DNA from: Affinundibacterium nitidum
Lineage (GTDB): Bacteria; Pseudomonadota; Gammaproteobacteria; Burkholderiales; Burkholderiaceae_D
Assembly (NCBI RefSeq): GCF_014284155.1
Contig: NZ_JACOFZ010000001.1
Coordinates: 1,258,545-1,322,544 of the forward strand
Length of the DNA stretch: 64,000 nucleotides
Reading direction: 5' to 3'
The stretch's first letter is position 1. Each line of letters begins with the position of its first letter. The notes under the pieces are model-generated. The model saw only the letters and a list, made by a program, of their open reading frames with translations. It searched no databases and was not told the origin of the DNA. The position numbers and the translations under genes were made by a program. Below are positions 44,859-53,801 of the stretch, piece after piece.

Positions 44859-47276
44859 ATGCAAAAGCATAAACAAGAGCGCAATCAACAACGACGACGC
44901 CTATTGAAAGGACTCGTAAGTAGCGCCGGCATGGCTTCTAGTTTTCTGGCTCATGCAAACGCCTCATCTTTACAACGCTCGTCTGCACCGACAGCAGCGG
45001 CCAATCCCAACATTCAAGCGATAGCCATGGAACGAGTTCGCCTCCTACCCTCGGTCTATCTCGATGCCTTACGTTCCAACCAAGCCTATCTCTTGCGTCT
45101 GCAGGCTGATCGTATGCTCCATAACTATTATCGCTTCGCCGGATTAAGCAGCAAAGGCAAACCCTATGGCGGATGGGAGGCCGACACGATTGCTGGTGAA
45201 GCGCTTGGCCACTACTTAAGCGCGCTCTCCTTGATGTATGCGCAAACTGGCGTTAGCGAAATGCGTCATCGGGCTAATTACATCGTCAATGAACTTGAAC
45301 GCGTCCAAGAAGCGCACGGTGATGGCTATGTCGGCGGATTTTTGCGCAAACGAAAATCAGGTGAAATTGTCGATGGCAAAGAAATCTTTGCTGAAATTAT
45401 GGCAGGTGATATTCGCTCTGCTGGCTTTGATTTGAATGGGTGTTGGGTGCCATTCTATAACTGGCATAAAGTACTGGCAGGATTATTTGACGCGCAGCGT
45501 TATTGCAAAAATCAAAAAGCTTTGAAGATCGCCGAAAAATTGGCGAACTATATCGCTAAAGTGTTTGACTCCCTAAACGAAACGCAACTCCAGCAAGTGC
45601 TGAACTGCGAACATGGCGGCATCAATGAGAGCTTTGCTGAATTGTACGTCCGCACGAATAATTCCAAATGGCTGACACTGGCTGAACGTTTGTATCACAG
45701 CAAAACGCTGGAACCGTTAGTCCAAGGTCGTGACAATTTAGCGAGCTTACACGCCAATACGCAAATCCCCAAAGTGATAGGGCTTGCACGACTCGCTGAG
45801 ATTACTGGAAAGGCTCGCTATCAGAAAGCCGGCCTACAATTTTGGAATAGTGTCGTCGAGCATCATAGCTATGTCATTGGCGGACATGGTGATCGTGAGT
45901 ATTTCGATGCCCCCGACACGCAGCATCAACATATTTCAGAACAAACATGTGAAGCCTGTGGTACGTACAACATGCTCAAACTCACACGTCATTTGTATAG
46001 CTGGAAAGCTGACCCGCGTTACTTTGACTTCTATGAACGCGGGCATTTGAATCATATACTGACACACCAAAATCCTAAGACTGGCATGTTCACCTACATG
46101 ACGCCGTTAATGTCTGGTGTTGCCCGCGAGTTTTCAAATGAAGAAGATAGTTTTTGGTGTTGCGTACTATCAGGCTTAGAAAGCCATGCAAAACATGGCG
46201 ATAGTATTTATTGGTCGCAAGGAAATACGCTACTCATCAATTTGTACATTCCTTCGCGCTTGCATTGGCGAGAACAAGGGCTTAACTTAAAATTGACCGG
46301 TGCCTACCCGTTTGAGGAAGAGATTCAGATCGAGATTGAAAACTGCCGACAGGAGGTTCGAGAGATCGCGCTACGGATTCCCGCATGGGCGACCGAGTTC
46401 TCAATCGAACTCAATGGCAAAGTGATCAACACAAAAAATGAAGATGGCTACTGCCGCATCAAACGAAGCTGGAAGCAGCACGACCGCATCAGATTAAAGT
46501 TTCCTATGGCGCTACGCCTAGAGAATGCAGGTGGTAAGCCTGCCAAGGATGATGATCAGATTGTTGCGGTATTACGCGGCCCTATGGTTTTGGGCGCTGA
46601 CCTTGGTGCTGCAGACAAGCCATACTCAGCCCCCTCCCCCGCATTAGTTGGGCACCAGTTACTCTCGCAATTTAAACGCCTCCCCGAACACAAACTTCGC
46701 TATCAGACACTCGGTATTGGCAAGCCAACAGATATGCAATTTATGCCCTTCTTTCAGATGGCTGAACGCCGCGCTGCTGTCTATTTTCCACGCTTTACCG
46801 AATCACAATGGCAGGTAGCCGCCGAAAAATACCAACAAGAGGAAGAGGAAAAACAAGAAATTGCACGCAGGTCGGTTGACATCATGTATCTCGGTGAAAT
46901 GCAGGCTGAACGCGACCATCAATTAGAATCCGATATTTCCTATCCGGTTTCGTATCGAGGAAGGAACGGGCGTGATGCGCGTACTGGTGGATTCTTTGCT
47001 TTTGACATGAAAGTCAAACCTGGAACATTGAGCTTACAAGCGAGCTATTGGGGCGAAGAACGCAATCGTCGCTTTAGTATCTTAGTCGACGAACAAGAAA
47101 TCGCACGTGTCGAATTGGACGCAGCGGATCCAGGCGTATTCGTCGACAAAACATATGCAATTCCACCTCATTTAACTGCAGGTAAAAACAAAATACGAAT
47201 TCGCTTCCAACCTGAGACTGGCTTCACGGCAGGTCCAGTATTTGGTTGCCGCTTGATCTTGAACGCTGATCAGTAA
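44859..47276 (+). CDS. GH127/GH146-like beta-L-arabinofuranosidase, Tat signal
   Basis: A protein of about 805 residues. The N-terminus QRRRLLKGLVSSAGMASSFLAHANA is a twin-arginine signal, implying folded export to the periplasm. The catalytic (alpha/alpha)6 domain (about 60-500) contains AGGLFDAQRYC, the HGGINESFAELYV block, SEQTCEACGTYNMLKLTRHLY and FWCCVLSGLESHAKHGDSIYW. The cysteine-rich sites match the zinc-thiolate catalytic site of this clan. The usual CCVGTG is CCVLSG here. C-terminal beta-sandwich domains follow (to about 800). Alone here, with no transporter or other plant-glycan genes. Confidence 0.88.
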   Translation: MQKHKQERNQQRRRLLKGLVSSAGMASSFLAHANASSLQRSSAPTAAANPNIQAIAMERVRLLPSVYLDALRSNQAYLLRLQADRMLHNYYRFAGLSSKGKPYGGWEADTIAGEALGHYLSALSLMYAQTGVSEMRHRANYIVNELERVQEAHGDGYVGGFLRKRKSGEIVDGKEIFAEIMAGDIRSAGFDLNGCWVPFYNWHKVLAGLFDAQRYCKNQKALKIAEKLANYIAKVFDSLNETQLQQVLNCEHGGINESFAELYVRTNNSKWLTLAERLYHSKTLEPLVQGRDNLASLHANTQIPKVIGLARLAEITGKARYQKAGLQFWNSVVEHHSYVIGGHGDREYFDAPDTQHQHISEQTCEACGTYNMLKLTRHLYSWKADPRYFDFYERGHLNHILTHQNPKTGMFTYMTPLMSGVAREFSNEEDSFWCCVLSGLESHAKHGDSIYWSQGNTLLINLYIPSRLHWREQGLNLKLTGAYPFEEEIQIEIENCRQEVREIALRIPAWATEFSIELNGKVINTKNEDGYCRIKRSWKQHDRIRLKFPMALRLENAGGKPAKDDDQIVAVLRGPMVLGADLGAADKPYSAPSPALVGHQLLSQFKRLPEHKLRYQTLGIGKPTDMQFMPFFQMAERRAAVYFPRFTESQWQVAAEKYQQEEEEKQEIARRSVDIMYLGEMQAERDHQLESDISYPVSYRGRNGRDARTGGFFAFDMKVKPGTLSLQASYWGEERNRRFSILVDEQEIARVELDAADPGVFVDKTYAIPPHLTAGKNKIRIRFQPETGFTAGPVFGCRLILNADQ

Positions 47277-47400
47277 AACACTAAAAAGAGGTGCGTAAGA
47301 GTCTTATACACTTTCTGTCATTCTTGCTACTCGGATAGATAAGTAAATGATCGAAAGATAGTCGTAGACTTGTGACAGCGCAAAGTGATGATATAGCAAG

Positions 47401-47877
47401 CTAGCTATCGAATCTGCCATCTTCTTCGTCGAGACGGGGAGCGCGAAGGGCCTGCTGCACGGCTTTGCTGGAGAATCCTCTTTGCATCAAGAATTTCATT
47501 TGCTTAGCCTTCTCCATATGATCGGTGGGCCCAGAAGAAAATTTCTTGTGCAATACTTCAATCGCTCGATCAATCTCCGAGCCTTGTAGTTTTTCTTTGA
47601 CCTCGGCCATATCATCAGCACTTAAGTCATGATTTACTAGTTCTGCAAAAATTCTTTGGTTGCCGAATCGTGATTGACGACGATTCACCAATGATTCTGA
47701 AAAACGTTGATTCGATAAGAAATTAGAACGCTCTAAAAAATTAAGAACTTCTTCTAGATCTTCACCTTCTTGCACATATGGTGTTAGTTTTCGCGCCAAT
47801 TCCAAACGACTATGTTCACGCATAGATAAATAACGGAGCGCACGTCCTTTCAAACTTAATTGCGGTTTCTTTACCAT
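47401..47877 (-). CDS. recX: Regulatory protein RecX
   Basis: A protein of about 158 residues that binds along the RecA filament groove and limits RecA activity. Typical features are LKGRALRYLSMREHSRLELARKL, LEEVLNFLERSNFLSNQRFSESLVNRRQSRFGNQRI, and MKFLMQRGFSSKAVQQAL near the C-terminus. It lies downstream of recA on the same strand (271 bases). Starts at 47892 (GTG) and 47877 (ATG) are both possible. The recA terminator in between means its expression depends on read-through or its own promoter. Confidence 0.93.
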   Translation of the reverse strand: MVKKPQLSLKGRALRYLSMREHSRLELARKLTPYVQEGEDLEEVLNFLERSNFLSNQRFSESLVNRRQSRFGNQRIFAELVNHDLSADDMAEVKEKLQGSEIDRAIEVLHKKFSSGPTDHMEKAKQMKFLMQRGFSSKAVQQALRAPRLDEEDGRFDS

Positions 47878-48075
47878 GCTTTTATACGTCACTCAAAAAT
47901 TAAGCAGCAGATTGCACTTACCGAAAAAAGCAATACCAAGCGACTCATACCTAACAACACCTTACCGTATCAGTATTCTCACATTGAACGTGGCGCCAAT
48001 ATAAGAAGTGCGTCGAAAATCGCAATCAACGAAATGGGGCGCATGCTCTCCACGATGTTGGAAATCTCAACCAAA

Positions 48076-48114
48076 CAAAAAAAGTCGACCCTCCATGGCA
48101 AGGAAGATCGACTT
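48076..48114 (-). terminator. Terminator after recA
   Basis: AAGTCGA/TCGACTT arms (48082-48088, 48108-48114) with a partly paired interior. The minus strand continues with seven T. It lies just after the recA stop codon and before recX. Confidence 0.85.
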
Positions 48115-48147
48115 AAGACTAACGTGAACCTGTTAAAACGTCGTGAA

Positions 48148-49185
48148 TTAAACTTCTGCGAGTGGTGGCAATAACGGCACACCTAATTGCTCACGCACTT
48201 TGTTTTCGATCTCATGCGCCAAAGCTGGGCGTTCGATCAAGAAATTGCGCGCGTTATCTTTACCTTGACCAATCTTCTCGCCGTTATAGCTGTACCAAGA
48301 ACCAGATTTTTCAACAATCTTGCAGTCAGCACCGAGGTCAAGAATCTCACCTTCGCGTGAAGTCCCTGCACCATAAAGAATATCGAAATGCGCTTCTTTA
48401 AATGGAGGTGCAACTTTGTTCTTAACAACTTTAACCTTTGTTTCATTACCGATGACTTCGTCACCAGACTTAATCGAGCCGGTACGACGAATATCCAAAC
48501 GAACCGAGGCGTAGAATTTCAGCGCATTACCACCAGTCGTTGTCTCTGGGCTACCAAACATCACACCGATCTTCATACGAATCTGGTTAATGAAGATGAC
48601 TGTCGTGTTTGTGCGATTAATCGTGCCTGTCAATTTACGCAGTGCTTGAGACATCAAACGTGCTTGCAGGCCTGGCAATGAGTCACCCATATCGCCTTCA
48701 ATCTCAGCCTTTGGCGTTAACGCTGCAACCGAGTCGATGACTATCAGATCAACGCTGCCGGAACGAACCAACGCATCTGTAATTTCCAACGCCTGTTCAC
48801 CGGTATCTGGCTGTGAAATCAAGAGTTCGTTTAAGTTGACACCCAATTTCTGAGCATAGCCAACGTCTAACGCGTGTTCTGCATCGATAAAGGCACAAGT
48901 GCCACCGAGCTTTTGCATTTCTGCGATCACTTGCAGTGTCATGGTTGTTTTACCAGACGATTCTGGACCATAAATTTCAACCACACGACCGCGTGGCAAA
49001 CCACCGACGCCGAGCGCAATATCTAAACCTAAGGAACCTGTAGAAACCACTTGGACTTCTTCGACCTTAGCACCATCTGCCAAACGCATGATGGAACCTT
49101 TACCAAATTGCTTTTCAATTTGTGCCAGCGCGGCGGCCAATGCTTTGCTTTTGTCAGCGCTGTTATCAGATTTTCTATCGTCCAT
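48148..49185 (-). CDS. recA: Recombinase RecA
   Basis: DNA strand-exchange ATPase and SOS co-protease. The 345 residues include GPESSGKT (Walker A), [10 protein letters not shown] (Walker B), loop L1 [39 protein letters not shown] and a short acidic-free C-terminus ending PPLAEV. The order recA-recX is standard. The upstream region has a LexA-box-like element near 49322-49341. Confidence 0.99.
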   Translation of the reverse strand: MDDRKSDNSADKSKALAAALAQIEKQFGKGSIMRLADGAKVEEVQVVSTGSLGLDIALGVGGLPRGRVVEIYGPESSGKTTMTLQVIAEMQKLGGTCAFIDAEHALDVGYAQKLGVNLNELLISQPDTGEQALEITDALVRSGSVDLIVIDSVAALTPKAEIEGDMGDSLPGLQARLMSQALRKLTGTINRTNTTVIFINQIRMKIGVMFGSPETTTGGNALKFYASVRLDIRRTGSIKSGDEVIGNETKVKVVKNKVAPPFKEAHFDILYGAGTSREGEILDLGADCKIVEKSGSWYSYNGEKIGQGKDNARNFLIERPALAHEIENKVREQLGVPLLPPLAEV

Positions 49186-49321
49186 GTTTCTCTCTCGGGT
49201 ATTTACGTTGGCAACGAGCCGACTGCCTGCAGTCGACCATTAATTAAATTCAAAGTAACTCTATTTCAAATCTTTACCTGACTCGACAGTACAAAAACGC
49301 TGCAAATCACTGTATGAACGA

Positions 49322-49341
49322 TACTGTATAAAAAATCAGTG
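49322..49341 (-). promoter_or_regulatory. Candidate LexA box of recA
   Basis: TACTGTATAAAAAATCAGTG reads CTGT, eight AT bases, TCAG. It differs from the CTGT-N8-ACAG consensus by one base. It lies about 137 bases upstream of the recA start, somewhat far for a core promoter, so the recA leader would be long. SOS control of recA is expected in this group. Confidence 0.6.
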
Positions 49342-49527
49342 GTTTTAGCAAGCCCCAATTTCACTTTTTTTTAAAGTGTGTCGATTTTGGCATATCGCTG
49401 AGTATTTATTTGACGTCGATTCGGTTCAGCATTGTTGAACCTGGTCAAACACAAGTATGAGTCATTCAATAGGTCGCTCGGCGCAATGTGAGGGCTAAAG
49501 ACATCAGGAGTTTACAAGTCGGCCGCT

Positions 49528-49578
49528 GTTTCGCTTGCAAGCGAAACCCTTCGAATCCCCTGCGCGAGCAGTGCTCGC
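49528..49578. repeat. Two small palindromes upstream of the tRNA-Glu terminator
   Basis: GTTTCGCTTGCAAGCGAAAC (49528-49547) is a perfect 20-bp palindrome. GCGAGCA, G, TGCTCGC (49564-49578) is a second. Between them is TTCGAATCCCC, a tRNA T-loop-like stretch. The segment lies between the recA promoter region and tRNA-Glu and contains no gene. A decayed tRNA end is possible but not shown. Confidence 0.5.
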
Positions 49579-49596
49579 TTTGTACCGCAAAATAAA

Positions 49597-49628
49597 AAAG
49601 CCGCTAAGCATTTAAACTTAGCGGCTTT
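49597..49628 (-). terminator. Terminator after tRNA-Glu
   Basis: A perfect 12-bp stem AAAGCCGCTAAG/CTTAGCGGCTTT with an 8-base AT loop, followed on the minus strand by TTTTATTTT. It ends the tRNA-Ala/tRNA-Glu transcript, perhaps starting at gltX. Confidence 0.93.
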
Positions 49629-49631
49629 ATC

Positions 49632-49707
49632 TGGCGTCCCCAGGGGGATTCGAACCCCCGTACCCACCGTGAAAGGGTGGTGTCCTAGGCCTCTAGACGA
49701 TGGGGAC
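49632..49707 (-). tRNA. tRNA-Glu (anticodon TTC)
   Basis: 76 nt including the encoded CCA. The acceptor GTCCCC pairs with GGGGAC, the D arm ATCGTCTAGAGG is recognisable, the anticodon loop CTTTCAC has TTC at its centre, and the T arm is GGGGGTTCGAATCCCC. It lies 156 bases after tRNA-Ala and 334 bases after gltX, the enzyme that charges it. Confidence 0.98.
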
Positions 49708-49863
49708 AGTAACCTGTCCGTGCTGCTGACCTATTCACTTTTTTCGCTACGCTTTATTTGTTTCGCGATCAAGTAAGACCAAGATTATATAGTAGCTTTC
49801 TTGGTTTTGGCAAGAATTATTTTTCAAATTCCTGTTCAAACTAAAACTACTTTTGTCTCGACT

Positions 49864-49939
<76 letters not shown>

Positions 49940-50041
49940 GCTCGAAACAGAAGCGAGAGTATAACAAGCTTACACAATGCTTGTAAAGCAAATTGCCCGG
50001 CGCGTACTCAAGACAAACCGAATCGAACCGCCATTTAGCAC

Positions 50042-51460
50042 TCAAGCCTTTGCCAAGCGATTCAGTACAACTTCTCTTCCAAACAACTCAATCACAGCAT
50101 CAATCGATGGTGTTTGTAATTGCCCAGTTAACAGCAAACGCAATGGCATTGCCAATTGCGGCATCTTAAGTCCATGCTTGGCCAAAACCTCTTTCATGGT
50201 CGCTGAGATTGCAGCTTTATTCCATTCAACATTTGCGCAAGCTGTCGTGAATTCTTGCAAGGCAGGTTTGATCGCTTCGGTAATATGCTGCGCGACTAAG
50301 TCAGCATCTGCCACTGGCTCCCGATAGAACAACATTGCAGATTGAGCCAATTCAACGGTGGTGTTTGCGCGCTCTTTCAACAAAGCGATTACAGCCGCGA
50401 GATCGGGTCCAATGGCCAAATCTGCGCCTAATTTATCGAGATCAACTTTCACCAACTCGGCCAAGCGTTGATTATCTGCCGCTTTAATGTAGTGATTATT
50501 CAACCAAGCTAATTTTTCAGGATTGAATTGAGCAGCGGAGCTGGAGAGATGAGTCAAATCAAACCAACTGATCATCTGTTCCATACTGAAAACTTCATCA
50601 TCGCCATGACTCCAACCAAGGCGCGCTAGGTAATTTAGCAATGCCTCTGGCAAATAGCCTTTCTCGAGATAGTCCATCACGCTCACAGCGTCACGGCGCT
50701 TCGATAACTTCTGACCATCGGTACCGAGAATCATAGGCACGTGTCCATAGAACGGCAAAGGCGCGCTCAATGCGTTCAAAATATTAATTTGACGAGGCGT
50801 ATTATTGACGTGATCATCACCGCGAATCACATGGGTGATTTGCATATCACTATCATCCACAGCAACACAGAAGTTGTAGGTTGGCGTGCCATCAGGGCGT
50901 GCAATAACTAAATCGTCAAGCTCGCGGTTGGAAATCGTAATTGTTCCCTTCACGACATCGTTCCAAGTCACTTCACCATCCAAAGGATTTTTGAAGCGAA
51001 TTACTGGTTTACGATCTGACGGAATCGCAGGCAAGGTTTTGCCTGGTTCTGGACGCCAAGTGCCGTCGTAACGTGGTTTCTCGCCTGCTGCACGTTGACG
51101 CTCACGCATCGCTTCTACTTCTTCTGGGGCGCAGTAACAATGATAGGCGGTGCCCTCAGCAAGCATCTTTGCCAACACCTCACGATAACGATCCATGCGC
51201 TTCATCTGATAATACGGACCTTCATCATGCTGCAGATTCAACCAACTCATACCGTCCAAAATCGCTTGCACGGCTTCTGGGGTTGATCGTTCCAAATCAG
51301 TGTCTTCAATGCGCAGAACAAAAGTACCGCCAAAATGGCGGGCAAAAGCCCAACTAAACAAGGCTGTACGCGCACCGCCGACGTGCAAATAGCCAGTCGG
51401 ACTAGGTGCAAATCGTGTACGCACTGGAGTTGTTGGTGTAGGTAAATGAGAAGCGGTCAT
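50042..51460 (-). CDS. gltX: Glutamyl-tRNA synthetase
   Basis: A class I aminoacyl-tRNA synthetase charging tRNA-Glu. The 472 residues match the family. The HIGH-type motif is [17 protein letters not shown] (about 16-32), the KMSKS-type motif is [12 protein letters not shown] (near 253), and the ATP-site block [16 protein letters not shown] is present. It lacks a zinc knuckle, as in many bacteria. It lies just upstream of tRNA-Ala and tRNA-Glu on the same strand. Confidence 0.98.
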   Translation of the reverse strand: MTASHLPTPTTPVRTRFAPSPTGYLHVGGARTALFSWAFARHFGGTFVLRIEDTDLERSTPEAVQAILDGMSWLNLQHDEGPYYQMKRMDRYREVLAKMLAEGTAYHCYCAPEEVEAMRERQRAAGEKPRYDGTWRPEPGKTLPAIPSDRKPVIRFKNPLDGEVTWNDVVKGTITISNRELDDLVIARPDGTPTYNFCVAVDDSDMQITHVIRGDDHVNNTPRQINILNALSAPLPFYGHVPMILGTDGQKLSKRRDAVSVMDYLEKGYLPEALLNYLARLGWSHGDDEVFSMEQMISWFDLTHLSSSAAQFNPEKLAWLNNHYIKAADNQRLAELVKVDLDKLGADLAIGPDLAAVIALLKERANTTVELAQSAMLFYREPVADADLVAQHITEAIKPALQEFTTACANVEWNKAAISATMKEVLAKHGLKMPQLAMPLRLLLTGQLQTPSIDAVIELFGREVVLNRLAKA

Positions 51461-51574
51461 CTATGCATGGCGGTTGTCGATCCTATAGAAATTTGAGGAC
51501 GACAATAATCGCGGTAAAGTCAAAACCGCTATTTTACCTTTTTACGAGGGACTAGGATACTTAGCACTAGACGC

Positions 51575-52396
51575 TTAGGGCGTGGCATCAACTTTCAAGC
51601 GACGAGCATGGCTTAACAACAAAAAATGATTACCGGAACACCTAGTAAATAAGCTCATCCCTAATTCTTGTGCCAATTGCAAACCCATTGCCGTTGTACC
51701 TGAGCGCGATAACAAGATAGGAATACCCATTTGCGCAGCCTTTATCACCATTTCCGAAGTCAGGCGTCCCGTGGTGTAGAAGATCTTATCTTCGCCGGGC
51801 ATCTCCTCAAGCCACATTTTGCCTGCAATCGCATCAACGGCATTGTGCCGACCAACATCCTCAACAAACTGCAATAGCTCCCCAGTGTCTGAAAACAAGG
51901 CACATGCATGCACTGACCCTGCCTTCTTGTAGACTGAAGGGTGGTGTCGAACGGCATCAACAATACTCACGATGACAGATTGTTTAACGCTAGCCTTAAT
52001 CGGCAACTGAATTTGGTCAAGATCATCCATTAAGGCACCAAAAACCGTGCCCTGACCGCAGCCTGTCGTCACAATCTTTTTTGCCGTTCGCTGTTCAATG
52101 TGGTCAATCCCTGACCGAGTGACGACCGCAGCAGCAGCGACCTCCCAGTCGACTTGCACCGAGGTGATGTCAGCAACATTCTTAATTAGACGTTGGTTTT
52201 TAAGATAACCCAACACCAATAACTCAGGATTAGCACCTATCGTCATCAAGGTGACTAACTCGCGTTTATCCACATACACAGTGAGATCACGCTCGATTGG
52301 AATATGGATCGCACTGAGACGGCCACGCTCGTCTACGACCTCAACCTCTTGAGTCAATTCTATTTCGGCATGACTAAGTTGAGGTAGTTGGATCAT
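51575..52396 (-). CDS. fdhD: Formate dehydrogenase accessory sulfurtransferase FdhD
   Basis: Delivers sulfur from cysteine desulfurase to the molybdenum cofactor of formate dehydrogenase. A 273-residue protein with ANPELLVLGYLKNQRLI, GSVHACALFSDTG, EDVGRHNAVDAIAGK, and TTGRLTSEMVIKAAQMGIPIL. The loop that in E. coli is Cys-x-x-Cys is GCGQGTVFG here, leaving one cysteine (Cys113). No formate dehydrogenase gene is adjacent, so this copy is likely separated from its target operon. Confidence 0.93.
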   Translation of the reverse strand: MIQLPQLSHAEIELTQEVEVVDERGRLSAIHIPIERDLTVYVDKRELVTLMTIGANPELLVLGYLKNQRLIKNVADITSVQVDWEVAAAAVVTRSGIDHIEQRTAKKIVTTGCGQGTVFGALMDDLDQIQLPIKASVKQSVIVSIVDAVRHHPSVYKKAGSVHACALFSDTGELLQFVEDVGRHNAVDAIAGKMWLEEMPGEDKIFYTTGRLTSEMVIKAAQMGIPILLSRSGTTAMGLQLAQELGMSLFTRCSGNHFLLLSHARRLKVDATP

Positions 52397-52489
52397 GTTC
52401 TAAAGGGGAATTCACACATTCAAAGTTACGACCAATTTGAGCAATGGTAAGATGCGACAACTTCATCATACCATTGCATTAGGCACTCA

Positions 52490-53377
52490 GTGAAATCTGC
52501 ACCACTTCCCACTCGTGACGGCATCAGTCCAAGCTACATTTGGCTCCCGGAAGGGCAGTGGCAGCATGCTTTACATTTTCTATGTTCGCATTTTCCCGAG
52601 GTCAGCGAACAAATATGGCTTACCCGTTTCGCTAAACACGAGGTATGTACTGCAGAAGGAAATGCACTTACACCCAACTCGCCCGTCAAACGCGGCATGT
52701 GCATTTACTATTATCGCGAAGTAGAAAACGAAGTCGCAATTCCGTTTCAGGAAACCATATTGTTTCAAAATGAAGATTTGCTGGTGGTCGACAAACCTCA
52801 CTTTCTTCCAGTGACGCCCGGCGGTAACTATTTAAAGGAAACTCTGCTAGTACGTCTGAAAAACAGTACAGGAATCGACTTTTTGACCCCACTACATCGA
52901 CTCGACCGTGAAACCGCGGGCGTCATACTGTTGTCGTGCAATCCGAAAACGCGGGGCCGTTATCAAGCCTTATTTCAGCAGAATCAGATAATAAAAACCT
53001 ACCACGCCATTGCTGCATTTTTGCCAGACTTGCCAACGCCCTATTTGAAACAGAGTCGGCTTGAAGAAAGCGCGCAATTTTTTGTTATGCATGAAGTAGA
53101 AGGTGAAGCCAATACTGAAACCTTGATTTCAATTATTGAACGCCGTGGCGAAAATGCGCTCTATCAATTGCAACCAAAGACTGGAAAAAAGCACCAGCTA
53201 CGCGTGCATCTCGCTAGTTTAGGCGCGCCGATCCTCAACGATCGCTTTTATCCGCAAGCACTCCCCGTTGGTCATGATGATTTCGAGAAACCACTCAAAT
53301 TACTCGCCAAACGTATCAGTTTCATCGACCCACATTCTCAAGAGCACTATCATTTTGAAAGCCAGTTGTCCTTATGA
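52490..53377 (+). CDS. RluA-family pseudouridine synthase
   Basis: A 295-residue RNA pseudouridine synthase of the RluA group. It has an N-terminal short extension (WLTRFAKHEVCTAEGNALTPNSPVKRGMCIYYYR, S4-like region) and a catalytic domain with ENEDLLVVDKPHFLPVTPGG and the catalytic aspartate in TPLHRLDRETAGVILLS (Asp near 131). Near the end QPKTGKKHQLRVHLA is typical. Which rRNA or tRNA site is modified cannot be told. The start is GTG at 52490, with AGG 6 bases before. Divergent from fdhD. Confidence 0.9.
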   Translation: MKSAPLPTRDGISPSYIWLPEGQWQHALHFLCSHFPEVSEQIWLTRFAKHEVCTAEGNALTPNSPVKRGMCIYYYREVENEVAIPFQETILFQNEDLLVVDKPHFLPVTPGGNYLKETLLVRLKNSTGIDFLTPLHRLDRETAGVILLSCNPKTRGRYQALFQQNQIIKTYHAIAAFLPDLPTPYLKQSRLEESAQFFVMHEVEGEANTETLISIIERRGENALYQLQPKTGKKHQLRVHLASLGAPILNDRFYPQALPVGHDDFEKPLKLLAKRISFIDPHSQEHYHFESQLSL

Positions 53378-53486
53378 AGTTGAGGCAAATCAAGTTCGTC
53401 AGTCCCTTGAAATACATCAAATGAACAGAAGTACTGGCTGACAGCGGTTGACAAGAACTAGCAGGCGAAGTATTATCTCGCTTCTC

Positions 53487-53563
53487 GGAGTGTAGCGCAG
53501 CCCGGTAGCGCACCTGGTTTGGGACCAGGGGGTCCAAGGTTCGAATCCTTGTACTCCGACCAA
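53487..53563 (+). tRNA. tRNA-Pro (anticodon TGG), copy 1
   Basis: 77 nt including the encoded CCA. The acceptor CGGAGTG pairs with TACTCCG (one G-U), and the D arm is TAGCGCAGCCCGGTAGCGCA. The anticodon loop TTTGGGA gives TGG between the CCTGG/CCAGG stems. The T arm is CAAGGTTCGAATCCTTG. It is identical to the second copy 157 bases downstream. Confidence 0.98.
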
Positions 53564-53569
53564 TTTTCA

Positions 53570-53602
53570 AGGATCGTCGAATATTTTTGACGATCCTTTT
53601 TA
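53570..53602 (+). terminator. Terminator between the tRNA-Pro copies
   Basis: A perfect 10-bp stem AAGGATCGTC/GACGATCCTT with a loop of 10 bases and TTT after it. It would end transcription of the first tRNA gene, so the second copy may need its own promoter. Confidence 0.85.
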
Positions 53603-53643
53603 GTTTCACCATGTTTTGTATTAGCAATGCATGTCGCAGTTTT

Positions 53644-53720
53644 CGGAGTGTAGCGCAGCCCGGTAGCGCACCTGGTTTGGGACCAGGGGGTCCAAGGTTC
53701 GAATCCTTGTACTCCGACCA
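53644..53720 (+). tRNA. tRNA-Pro (anticodon TGG), copy 2
   Basis: 77 nt, identical base for base to copy 1 including CCA. Flanking sequences differ, so the duplication is limited to the mature tRNA, which may reflect gene conversion between the copies. Confidence 0.98.
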
Positions 53721-53726
53721 GAATAG

Positions 53727-53759
53727 AAAGCCTCGTTGAGAAATCATCGAGGCTTTTTT
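53727..53759 (+). terminator. Terminator after the second tRNA-Pro
   Basis: A perfect 9-bp stem AAAGCCTCG/CGAGGCTTT with a 12-base loop and TTTT after it. It ends the tRNA-Pro region ahead of the convergent ribD gene. Confidence 0.9.
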
Positions 53760-53801
53760 ATTTTTCTGAACTATTATTACTCACTCGCTAGGTCGTACAC
53801 T

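Noticed and set aside
53322-53747. 141-codon minus-strand frame over the tRNA-Pro pair
   Set aside because: It reads through both tRNA genes and repeats the STRIRTLDPLVPNQVRYRAA-type translation known as an artefact of tRNA-Pro loci.
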